In this document: positions 15,758 through 23,369 of the stretch, piece by piece | Numbering within the stretch: position 1 is the first letter of the stretch | Layout: each line of letters opens with the position of its first letter | NCBI RefSeq assembly: GCF_947498175.1 | Contig: NZ_CANMJB010000008.1 | Span: 70,234 to 103,112 of the forward strand | DNA length: 32,879 nucleotides | Source of the DNA: an uncultured Algimonas sp. | GTDB lineage: Bacteria; Pseudomonadota; Alphaproteobacteria; Caulobacterales; Maricaulaceae | Direction of reading: 5' to 3' | Notes under the pieces: model-generated | Seen by the model: only the letters and a program-made list of their open reading frames with translations | Database searches by the model: none | Told to the model about the DNA's origin: nothing | Translations under genes and position numbers: made by a program

Positions 15758-17483
15758 TGTCACTGTCCTCCGGGAAGAGCGGCAGGTCATCGTCTTCATC
15801 CAGCGCATCGGCCATCGGGAGATTTTCGACATTAAGCGAGTAGTCGTCCTGCCCCCACTCACATTTTGCGAGGATGGCAGTCGGGATTTTCACCAGCGTC
15901 AGATTATCGAAGCTCTCAGCGTTCGCACTATATGCCTTACAGCAGATCAGCAGACTTCGCCCCTTGCCAACTTCATCCGCGAGCTTCTTGCAGGCGTCGT
16001 GGGTCAGGTTCTGCGTCGTGACATAGATGAAGTCACTTTCGGTCGAATAGCCATGCTTCCAGTATTCGTCGGCATCATGCGACGGCGCATAGGTAAATCC
16101 CATATGCTTGCACATGGCTTCCGACAACATGGCAGGATTATAGTCTTTGGAGATCACCCAATTGCCGAACTTGTCGGTTTCGAGGAGTGAGGGCGCTAAC
16201 GAGTAATAACGGAAGCCTCCGCCACCCTTCCAATCTGCTTGTTTGGTTATGCCGGTTTGATCATCTCCCGAGATTACTTTCTTCAAGCGGGGGCGGATAT
16301 GAAGATCTGCTTGCTGACCAATCTCAACTGTGATCCACTTTCTACGAAGCTTATGTGCGGCCGCCGCAGTTGAGCCTGAGCCACCAAAGGAATCCAAAAC
16401 AATGTCCCCTGGTTTGCTGAAATGCTTCAGTATAATCTGCAACAACGCTTCAGGCTTCTTTCCACTTCGAAAGTCTGCGTCCCCCTCTAATCTACAGTTT
16501 CCAAAAGCCCCCGCGAGATCATAAAAATTTTCGATCGGCGTGGTTTTAAAAGCTTCTCTGTCTTCAAGCTGGCTTATCGGCACGCCCTGATAATACTTCC
16601 CTTTCGTCGCGCCAACTCTTTTGGGTCCCGTAAAGTATCGATGTTCAAATTTGTCGTCGCCAATACCTTTCACTTTATACAAAACTTTATAACCGTCCTG
16701 TTTGAAACGACCAGCAAGGTTATCCCTGAAAAACCGACCCGACGAATTACCGTCTAAAATACTACCGGTAGCCCAGATTTCTTTTCTGCCGTCTTCGGAG
16801 CCTTCTCCTTTAACAATCTCATATTCTTCAGGTTGGAAGATTACCGTATCCTTCCCGCCCAGTCTGATTGGCGTCCCAGACGCCTTCTCTTCGATGTAAA
16901 ACTTGAACTTTTCAAAGGAGGCTTTTTTCTTATTCAAATTTGGTGTCGCTCCATATGCCCCTCTGTAGATATGGATCATCTCAACTTGCTTATGAAAATT
17001 CATATCCTGCTTGAGGGTCTTTCCGGCGTATCTGACCTGGATATAGAAGGTAGTTTGGTAATTCTCGCGACCAAAAACTTCATCCATTAGGACCTTCAAA
17101 TAATGGCCTTCAGAGTCATCTATGTGGCAGCAAATAAAGCCGTCATCGCTCAAAAGAGTTTTCAGTATTTTTAGCCGATCCTTCATAAGCCCAAGCCATA
17201 TTGAATGCTCTAGACCATCATCATAATGCTCAAATGCGGACCCAGTGTTATATGGCGGATCAATATATATGCAGCTTATCTTCCCCGCGTACTCCTGCTC
17301 CAATGCCCTCAGCGCGAGGAGGTTGTCGCCCTTTATAAGAATGTTATCGAAATTATCGTCATCGCTATAACGAACCTTGGCGTGATACGACTTCTCCGGG
17401 TCCTCGATGAGAATGCGAGGTTCAAGCTTAGGCCGCTCATCCTTACCGACCCAAGTCAATTCAAGTTTCTGCTTTTTCGCCAT
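15750..17483 (-). CDS. mod: Type III-like Mod adenine-N6 DNA methyltransferase
   Basis: The 577-residue protein carries DPPY (75-78, in CIYIDPPYNTG) and then, after a long target-recognition region, the SAM-binding DSFGGSGST (364-372). This order is that of beta-class N6-adenine or N4-cytosine methyltransferases such as type III Mod. The C-terminal 190 residues have no motif I recognise and end in an acidic tail. The ATG at 17483 is chosen over a GTG at 17507, since the latter overlaps the preceding gene and lacks a ribosome-binding site, while GAGG precedes 17483. The recognition region (about 16500-17000) is more A+T-rich than the ends, as expected for exchangeable specificity domains. It should protect host DNA and guide Res. 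Confidence 0.92.
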   Translation of the reverse strand: MAKKQKLELTWVGKDERPKLEPRILIEDPEKSYHAKVRYSDDDNFDNILIKGDNLLALRALEQEYAGKISCIYIDPPYNTGSAFEHYDDGLEHSIWLGLMKDRLKILKTLLSDDGFICCHIDDSEGHYLKVLMDEVFGRENYQTTFYIQVRYAGKTLKQDMNFHKQVEMIHIYRGAYGATPNLNKKKASFEKFKFYIEEKASGTPIRLGGKDTVIFQPEEYEIVKGEGSEDGRKEIWATGSILDGNSSGRFFRDNLAGRFKQDGYKVLYKVKGIGDDKFEHRYFTGPKRVGATKGKYYQGVPISQLEDREAFKTTPIENFYDLAGAFGNCRLEGDADFRSGKKPEALLQIILKHFSKPGDIVLDSFGGSGSTAAAAHKLRRKWITVEIGQQADLHIRPRLKKVISGDDQTGITKQADWKGGGGFRYYSLAPSLLETDKFGNWVISKDYNPAMLSEAMCKHMGFTYAPSHDADEYWKHGYSTESDFIYVTTQNLTHDACKKLADEVGKGRSLLICCKAYSANAESFDNLTLVKIPTAILAKCEWGQDDYSLNVENLPMADALDEDDDLPLFPEDSDNA

Positions 17484-17499
17484 TCTCGCGTCGCCTCGG

Positions 17500-18699
17500 C
17501 TATTCACTTACGTCTGAAAGAATCTTGTAGAGATATATTGCGTCATCTGTGCTGATTTGTCGGTCCGTGGCTAGTGCTATCAGTGCCGTTTTCAGCGCCT
17601 GGCCGTTTTTGTAGCCAATCCGCGACAGGATCAGTTTTGACAGGTGACCTTTGCGGCGTTCCGCCATGGTCTGTCTGACAAGGCGCTTTCTCTCCCGATG
17701 GCCCCAGCCTGGAAGTCTGGTGCTTTGTGAAATCAGGCTTTCAGGTTGGACTTTGCCCGCAATTACCGCAGCTACTGTGTCTGCCATCCTCGGTACTGCG
17801 GGTGTTTGCTGAATCGATCTTTGCGTCTTCGTGTCTTTAGTATCCGCTTTCGCTTCCGCACTTGCCCGACTCGGCGGAGCCTTCTTCGTTCCTCTCGCCA
17901 GGAGTCGATCTGGAACACATGTTTTGTGTTGTGTCCGCCACGCACCGAAGGGATTCAGATTCTCTGCCCATCGGTCCTCCGACCATAGGGATGCGTTGAT
18001 CGGTTTGCTCATATGCCGCGACCGCAAAGTCCATCGAACTGTATAGAGCACGTCGATGCGCCCATGACAGGACAAGCCCTCATACGTGTCGGCTTCAAAC
18101 TGGTCATGATTGTCGCGCAAGCTTCGGACCGATGCGTCAAGGGCTTTGAGCAAGCTCGGACGCATAGCCTCCATGTCCCCTATTCGTTTTCGGATCGCGG
18201 CACGCCTCTCCGGCAAGCATTCGGGAGCTCTCCGCTCTCGGCGAAGATTGAAAATGAAGGCGTTGACGTCCCTTAGGCCAAGGTCCGCTTCATCCTCGAT
18301 CGCGTTAATGGCCTCGTCCAGTTTTCGTTCTGCTTGCTCTAAGGCCCGTAAGCTCTTCATGTCGCATCGGCCGAGGAAGTCCCAATAGAGACCCTCCATC
18401 AAGTCAGGCAGCTCTTCGGGTGGGTCTTGGTGCATGTACGTCGGCAGGGAGGCGCGCATATCGAAAATGCGGTCACCGAGCCAGGTCTGGATGGCTCGCC
18501 CATGATCATCGCAATAGCAGGCAATGATTTGCCTATGTGATGATAGCGGCGTCTCGAGTTTTGCTTCGGCTACCTGCATCCAGCCGGATTGCCCCCACAG
18601 TTTCCAGATATGAGCTTTCTTTCCGGGGTAGCTTTCCCAATAGACATCAACCGCGAGGGGAGCGGGGCCGAAATCGGCCAATGTACCCAGCCACGACAA
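17500..18699 (-). CDS. Unknown protein sharing the C-terminal domain of the adjacent SNF2 helicase
   Basis: I do not recognise a named family. Residues 36-225 match residues 759-948 of the SNF2 protein encoded just upstream. Both open with GQSGW, continue through an AK-x(4)-P stretch (AKLETP against AKMPTP) and a Y-x-D-x-G motif, pass through a charged coiled-coil region and end in a similar motif (LYTVRW here, LFTLRW there). The two segments differ in length by about one residue. After this come a lysine/threonine-rich linker (about 268-300) and a basic C-terminal part (about 310-399) that could bind nucleic acid. The start is a TTG 4 bases after the snf2 stop, with no clear ribosome-binding site, so translation probably depends on snf2. 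A structural adaptor between SNF2 and Mod/Res is my inference. Confidence 0.75.
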   Translation of the reverse strand: MSWLGTLADFGPAPLAVDVYWESYPGKKAHIWKLWGQSGWMQVAEAKLETPLSSHRQIIACYCDDHGRAIQTWLGDRIFDMRASLPTYMHQDPPEELPDLMEGLYWDFLGRCDMKSLRALEQAERKLDEAINAIEDEADLGLRDVNAFIFNLRRERRAPECLPERRAAIRKRIGDMEAMRPSLLKALDASVRSLRDNHDQFEADTYEGLSCHGRIDVLYTVRWTLRSRHMSKPINASLWSEDRWAENLNPFGAWRTQHKTCVPDRLLARGTKKAPPSRASAEAKADTKDTKTQRSIQQTPAVPRMADTVAAVIAGKVQPESLISQSTRLPGWGHRERKRLVRQTMAERRKGHLSKLILSRIGYKNGQALKTALIALATDRQISTDDAIYLYKILSDVSE

Positions 18700-18703
18700 C
18701 GGA

Positions 18704-21556
18704 TCAGGCGACGGACCAGCGCAGTGTGAAAAGGGGCTCGAGCACAGGTTCTTGGCTCAAGCTCTCCATAAAATCATCCAGCTTATCGCTGACATCTTGC
18801 CGGACCTTGGCGACCTGCTCGTGCATCGTGAGGACCAGCTTGTCCCGGTCGCCCTGCAATTTCTTTACCTCTCTGCTGACGCCGATTTTCTCCTCCATAG
18901 ACAGCATGGGGTCACGCTTCTCGCGGTTCTTTTCCTTGATCAACGCTTCCAGCTCTTTGATCTTGGCATCGATTTCAATTTGAATGTCGTCGGCATAACG
19001 GTCGAGGCGCGTTTCCTCTTCCAGTACCCAACCGTAATTTTCTTCCTTCACTCGCTTCGAAAATCCGTTGAACGCTTCGTTCTCCAGTCGATCCAATGTC
19101 AGTGGATCGAGCTCTCTCTGACAGAGCTCCATGGATGACGCCGGCACAACCATCAGCTTCTTCGCGATGTCGGGGGAAATTCTCTCGCCCGCATCATTGT
19201 AGCACGAGAATAAAAGCTCTTCTCGCCTTGCTTTGGGCGTTGGCATCTTTGCCTTCGAGACCTTCAACCAACCTGATTGGCCTTTGAGATCATCCAAAGC
19301 GCCAACCTTTCCAGTGAAAGGGTATCGGTCAGGATGGAATGTCATCTGATGGACATGGCTTAGGTAGTCTCGCTCCATCGCAGACTTGACGGTCTGCTCA
19401 CCCAGGCCGTCCGATATTCGGAAAAATTGCCAGTCATTGTCATCGGCGACAGGCCATTCAGTTGTGTGCGTCTGCCCTTCCCGTACAAAACGGGCGAGCG
19501 CATCTGAGGGGAAATGAGCTTCTGGAAATTCTGCTCTTGCGGTGATCATCAGACGCCTCGCAAAATCATCGAGCGCATCCGTTAGCTTTTTCTCTCGGCT
19601 ATGCAGCTTGGAGATTACCTCACCGTCCATCTGCTCCAAGACGCTCTTTCTCGCGGCTTCGATGTCGGCATCGATTTTGTCTTGCAGCTCGGCTTCTAAC
19701 TTCTTGAACTCTGCCTCAGCCTCTTCGTCCGTCCGGCTTTTCTGGACAATCTTCAGCACCTCCTTTTCGAAGGCGACACCGCTTTGGATAGAGCCGAGAA
19801 CCTCGTCACTTGCGCCGAACACACCATCAAAAAGATGAAATTTTTCGCTGAGAAGCTCGTAGATTCGTTCTTCTGTTTTGTTCTTCAAGTTCAGCATATT
19901 CACGACCGTCACGTCGATCTTTTGACCGTAGCGATGACACCGCCCAATGCGCTGCTCAACCCGCTGTGGATTCCAAGGCAAATCAAAGTTGATCAGCAAC
20001 GAACAGAATTGCAGGTTAATCCCTTCGGCTCCGCTCTCTGTCGATATGAAGATGGTCTTGTCGTCTTGCTTGAAGGCTTCGACTAGAGCCGCTTTCATGT
20101 CGGCGGTCCTAGAGCCAGAAATTTTGTCCGTACCTTCGTGCTTCTCTTTCCAAGCTTTGTAGATTGCCCGGCTGTCAGGATCGGAGTTGGAGCCATTAAG
20201 TATGACAACCTGACCACGATAGCCTCGCTCGCTTAGAAGCTCCTTGAGATACTTCTGTGTTCTGACACTCTCCGTAAAAATGACCGCTTTTCGCTGCCCG
20301 CCTTTTTCCACGATTTGTTCGAAGGCGCTTGGCAATTGAGAGACTAGCTTGTCCCCTTTCGCATTGCTGCCAATGGACCTAGCCAGGTCCAGCATGGCTT
20401 TGACTTCGACAACCTCAGCCGCCACTTTTTCGAGATCGACTTCATCGCTAGATTCTTCATCATCCCACGAGTCATCGATGTCTTCTTCTACGACTACGGA
20501 GAAGTCATCGAGATCATCCGTCATATCGACAGACGCGGCTTGATGGCGGTGAAGTCTAGCGAGTAGTGTTTCCAAGTACTTCGATATCGCGAATGTCGAT
20601 GAACCCAGTATCTTCCTGATTTGCAGAACTACGAGTTGGTTCGCACGCTCTCCATAAGAGACGGTGTCAGTCCTTTGCAGGAAATCAGAAAGCCTTGTGT
20701 AAAGCTCCCACTCTGCATCGGTAGGATCAAAGCTGAACGTTACAGCGTGCCGACGCTTGAAGTTGATCTGCCCCGCTTCTTGAACCTGTCGCCGCAGCGT
20801 TCTGTGACATACTGGATTAAGGCGCTCACGGAGTATCTCCATATTTGCCGGGTTCGCCGACGCGCCGACATACTGTGCCTTGAAAGCATTGATGCCGCCA
20901 AAGTGCTCTTCATCAATTATCGAGACGATGCCGTAGAGCTCCAACAACGAGTTTTGTAGTGGCGTTGCTGTGAGCAAAATCTTGAAGGAGTCCTGCAGAG
21001 CTGCTTTTAGCTCTTTCGCTCGTTTCGACACACCCTTCTTATAAACGTTCCTCAACTTATGAGCCTCGTCGAACACTACGAGGTCCCAATTTACCGAACG
21101 TAGCTCGTCCGCTTTTCCTGCGGCGAATGCATAGGAGCAGATGACGATGTTGCCTGCGTCCTCAAACGGTCTTCGCTTGCCGGAAGAAACCATCTTCTTG
21201 TAAGTCGCCGACTCTAAGATCGTGCTTCTTAGAGAGAACTTTTCAAACAGCTCTTGCTCCCACTGTTTTCGGAGCGAAGCAGGCACGATCAGAATTATAC
21301 GCCGCTTCATCTCAGCCCAGCGTTGAGAGATGACCAACCCAGCTTCGATTGTCTTACCCAGCCCAACCTCGTCCGCGAGGAGCACACCCTTTGAAAGCGG
21401 TGAGCTAAGAGCAAACAACGCCGCATTTACTTGGTGAGGATTCATCTCAACACGGGCGGATGAAAGTGAACGGGTGAATGCCCCTTCGTCCGTCCCTTCA
21501 AGTGTCAGGTGGTGAGCATTGAAATATCCGTGAAGCGGTTGATAGCCGATTGTCAT
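18704..21556 (-). CDS. SNF2-family helicase (DISARM DrmD/RapA-like)
   Basis: This 950-residue SF2 ATPase has the SNF2 motifs: ADEVGLGKT (61-69), DEAH (163-166), LLTATPLQN (194-202), STESGAEGINLQ (505-516) and RIGRCHRYGQ (536-545). A strongly acidic stretch lies between the two RecA-like lobes (about 345-377). The C-terminal 350 residues contain coiled coils, and from residue 759 a domain repeated in the next gene. SNF2 proteins of this type translocate on double-stranded DNA and occur in DISARM class 2 (DrmD), as the transcription factor RapA, and next to restriction genes. The start ATG directly abuts the fic stop (TGAATG). Motifs look intact, so it should be an active ATPase. Confidence 0.9.
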   Translation of the reverse strand: MTIGYQPLHGYFNAHHLTLEGTDEGAFTRSLSSARVEMNPHQVNAALFALSSPLSKGVLLADEVGLGKTIEAGLVISQRWAEMKRRIILIVPASLRKQWEQELFEKFSLRSTILESATYKKMVSSGKRRPFEDAGNIVICSYAFAAGKADELRSVNWDLVVFDEAHKLRNVYKKGVSKRAKELKAALQDSFKILLTATPLQNSLLELYGIVSIIDEEHFGGINAFKAQYVGASANPANMEILRERLNPVCHRTLRRQVQEAGQINFKRRHAVTFSFDPTDAEWELYTRLSDFLQRTDTVSYGERANQLVVLQIRKILGSSTFAISKYLETLLARLHRHQAASVDMTDDLDDFSVVVEEDIDDSWDDEESSDEVDLEKVAAEVVEVKAMLDLARSIGSNAKGDKLVSQLPSAFEQIVEKGGQRKAVIFTESVRTQKYLKELLSERGYRGQVVILNGSNSDPDSRAIYKAWKEKHEGTDKISGSRTADMKAALVEAFKQDDKTIFISTESGAEGINLQFCSLLINFDLPWNPQRVEQRIGRCHRYGQKIDVTVVNMLNLKNKTEERIYELLSEKFHLFDGVFGASDEVLGSIQSGVAFEKEVLKIVQKSRTDEEAEAEFKKLEAELQDKIDADIEAARKSVLEQMDGEVISKLHSREKKLTDALDDFARRLMITARAEFPEAHFPSDALARFVREGQTHTTEWPVADDNDWQFFRISDGLGEQTVKSAMERDYLSHVHQMTFHPDRYPFTGKVGALDDLKGQSGWLKVSKAKMPTPKARREELLFSCYNDAGERISPDIAKKLMVVPASSMELCQRELDPLTLDRLENEAFNGFSKRVKEENYGWVLEEETRLDRYADDIQIEIDAKIKELEALIKEKNREKRDPMLSMEEKIGVSREVKKLQGDRDKLVLTMHEQVAKVRQDVSDKLDDFMESLSQEPVLEPLFTLRWSVA

Positions 21557-22627
21557 TCAGGTCTTAGCCCTCTCCAACTCGTACCACGTCGCGCGAGCCT
21601 TCCCGTGTTGCGATATATGACCCGATGCGACCAACTCTCGCATTCTGACCTTCACAGTGTTTCGATTCGCATTTGTACGTTTAACAACTTGAGAGAGTGT
21701 CAGTCGATTTGCATCATGAAACAACTCTAAAATCTGTTGCGACAAAGGATGAAGTCTTTGCTCAGATTTTTTCCGTATACCTTCATCGGCAACCCGCGCC
21801 GCCAGAATGCTCGCCTGCTTCTTCAAAGCCCGCAGGAAGAATCCAATCCACGGCTCCCAATCTGGCTCATCCGCGAGCGTCTTCTGCGTTCGCCGGAGCG
21901 CGTTGTAGTACTGCCCCTTGTTCTCCTCCACGACGCTTTCAAGCGACGCATAGGGCACGTAGGCGTAGCCAGCCCTCAACAGCATGAGTGTGGTGAGCAC
22001 GCGGGACAAGCGACCGTTACCGTCTTGGAAGGGATGGATCGCCAAGAACTGCACGATGAAAACGGCAATGATGAGGAGCGGGTGTAGCGCTTCTTCGCGG
22101 ATGGCTTTTTGCGTCCAGGCGACCAGCGCTTCCATCTCGCGCGGGGTCTCGAATGGCGTGGCCGTTTCGAAGACGACGCCTAGCTCCTCGCCGTCCGGTT
22201 CAAAAGCGACGACGTGATTGTCGAGCGTCTTGTAGCCGCCCCTATGCCGCTCGTCCTTCGTGCTGTGGCGCAAGAGCGTCTTGTGGAGCTGCCGGATGTG
22301 GTTCTCGGTGACGGCCATGTCTTCCCACGCTTGGAAGACCAAATCCATCGCCTCGGCGTAGCCTGCCACTTCCTGCTCATCGCGGGTTTGGAAGCTCTGC
22401 GTTTTGAGGTTGGTGAGTAGTTTCTCGACCTGCGCGTCTGTGAGCTTCGCGCCCTCGATCCGGGTGGATGATCCGATGCTCTCAATCGTCGCGACTTTGC
22501 GCAAGCTTTGCAGGCGATCCGGCGCGAGCGTTTTGAGCGCATCCCAACGCCCTTTGAACTCGTCCACCTCGGCGACGAGTTTGACGAGGTCTTGGCCGAA
22601 ACGGATATCTAATCGGGTGTAGTCCAT
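21557..22627 (-). CDS. fic: Fic-domain AMP-transferase with N-terminal inhibitory motif and C-terminal winged helix
   Basis: The 356-residue protein carries the full Fic active site HPFQDGNGR (198-206) and, near the N-terminus, SSTRIEG (53-59), the (S/T)xxxE(G/N) inhibitory helix of class II Fic proteins that blocks productive ATP binding until relieved. Fic enzymes usually transfer AMP to a hydroxyl of a target protein. The last 70 residues form a winged helix-turn-helix (LTLSQVVKRTNANRNTVKVRMREL), so it may bind DNA. It is the first gene of the operon, and its promoter is covered by repeats. A predicted -10 box ends only 6 bases before the ATG and no ribosome-binding site is present, so the mRNA is probably leaderless. 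Autoregulation of the defence operon is a reasonable inference. Confidence 0.9.
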   Translation of the reverse strand: MDYTRLDIRFGQDLVKLVAEVDEFKGRWDALKTLAPDRLQSLRKVATIESIGSSTRIEGAKLTDAQVEKLLTNLKTQSFQTRDEQEVAGYAEAMDLVFQAWEDMAVTENHIRQLHKTLLRHSTKDERHRGGYKTLDNHVVAFEPDGEELGVVFETATPFETPREMEALVAWTQKAIREEALHPLLIIAVFIVQFLAIHPFQDGNGRLSRVLTTLMLLRAGYAYVPYASLESVVEENKGQYYNALRRTQKTLADEPDWEPWIGFFLRALKKQASILAARVADEGIRKKSEQRLHPLSQQILELFHDANRLTLSQVVKRTNANRNTVKVRMRELVASGHISQHGKARATWYELERAKT

Positions 22628-22660
22628 ACCCGTTTATACCCAATTACACCCGATTGTCAT
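22611..22660 (-). promoter_or_regulatory. fic promoter covered by phased 10-bp repeats
   Basis: Three tandem 10-bp units lie at 22626-22655 (ATACCCGTTT, ATACCCAATT, ACACCCGATT). A fourth, inverted copy lies at 22611-22620, giving the perfect 11-bp inverted pair AATCGGGTGTA/TACACCCGATT. On the minus strand ATGACA (22655-22660) and TATAAA (22633-22638) are spaced 16 bases and form a plausible promoter, which would start transcription at about the fic ATG (22627). The repeats therefore sit on the promoter and the start codon. Confidence 0.6.
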
Positions 22661-22688
22661 CCGCCGTGATTCTCAGCCGAGAGCTGAC

Positions 22689-22724
22689 CCTTAAGAAAGG
22701 ATATGGCCGAATCTTTTCTTAAGG
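22689..22724. repeat. 10-bp inverted repeat
   Basis: CCTTAAGAAA (22689-22698) and TTTCTTAAGG (22715-22724) are perfect inverted repeats with a 16-base spacer, about 60-95 bases upstream of fic. Neither orientation has a convincing T-tract, so a protein-binding site is as likely as a terminator. Confidence 0.55.
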
Positions 22725-22920
22725 CTGCCACTAAGAAAACTTAGCGACCTAACGGATAAGGCCAATGACGCACGAAACAGCCGGAACGTGCGCAATGCGG
22801 CAGCGATAGCGCACGAACTGAGGCGAGTTTGCACCATTGGTTCTCGGCGATATCGGAGAGTTTTGACCAACCGCTGGGAAGAGGATCGAAGAGGCTGCAA
22901 AAGGGTTGAGCCTTGGTGGA

Positions 22921-23039
22921 GACACGAAAAACCTCAGTAAAACCTGAGAAAAACGCGAACTGGTGTATACACCCATTTCGCGGTGTCGACACGAAAAACC
23001 GATGTGCAGAAAGGGTTTAGGCCCTAGGTGTATACACCT
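22921..23039. repeat. Duplicated module: 13-bp repeat plus 12-bp palindrome
   Basis: GACACGAAAAACC occurs at 22921-22933 and 22988-23000, and the perfect palindrome GGTGTATACACC at 22962-22973 and 23027-23038. Each unit therefore consists of the 13-mer followed by the palindrome 26-28 bases later, repeated about 65-67 bases on. The second palindrome extends to 14 bp (AGGTGTATACACCT). A further palindrome, GTGTCGACAC (22983-22992), lies between. The array ends about 120 bases upstream of the small rightward gene. Confidence 0.7.
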
Positions 23040-23156
23040 CCTTTTATCTTGCACTCCACGCCCTGACCCGTGCCCAGCCCAGATTCCTCATCCATCCTCT
23101 TCCCGCCTGCAACGCTTCGCTGGCGCGAAAACGCCTTCCCGTGGTAGGTTTTGACC

Positions 23157-23369
23157 ATGACTGACTCCCCACAGACCGCCGCGACCGCTGACGACATTCG
23201 GCAAGCCATGACGACGCTTGCAGGCATCATCCGCAAGTTTGGCGATGCGCCTTGGCCGATCATGGAGCGTTTGCAGCGCGAGCTGAAAGCTATCGAGGAC
23301 CGCGAAAAGCTGCTCGATGACTTGCTGAAAGAGGGCGCTAGCGGTCCAAACTCGGCAAGCTTTCAATGA
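23157..23369 (+). CDS. Small hypothetical protein next to the integrase
   Basis: This 70-residue protein starts at the ATG 23157, preceded by TAGG. An in-frame TTG at 23151 would add two residues. It is predicted to be helical and charged (IRKFGDAPWPIMERLQREL, then KAIEDREKLLDDLLKEG), with no motif I can name. Its 3' end overlaps the 3' end of the convergent integrase gene by 32 bases. Similar short helical genes are often found beside tRNA-integrating recombinases, which would suit an accessory of integration, but that is only an impression. The palindromic repeat array lies in its upstream region. Confidence 0.5.
   Translation: MTDSPQTAATADDIRQAMTTLAGIIRKFGDAPWPIMERLQRELKAIEDREKLLDDLLKEGASGPNSASFQ

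Larger units (their letters stand above)
22656..23156. other. Non-coding divergent region of the island
   Basis: No gene is supported in about 500 bases between fic and the small rightward gene. Besides the elements listed separately there are a hairpin CTAAG-AAAA-CTTAG (22731-22744) and CTCAG-TAAAAC-CTGAG (22932-22947). The density of palindromes suggests a control region or a recombination/replication site of the island. Confidence 0.5.

Noticed and set aside
13064-22627. Calling the island operon DISARM or BREX
   Set aside because: The SNF2 and methyltransferase genes resemble DISARM class 2 parts, but drmA, drmB and drmC are not present, and no BREX (pglX/pglZ/brxC) gene is seen. Mod and Res are of type III form.
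22921-23039. CRISPR array
   Set aside because: There are only two copies of each element, the spacing is not of the repeat-spacer type and no cas genes occur.
22741-23054. Leftward open frames of 83-101 codons upstream of fic
   Set aside because: They cross the palindromes and repeat modules, have no ribosome-binding site, and their translations look non-protein-like.
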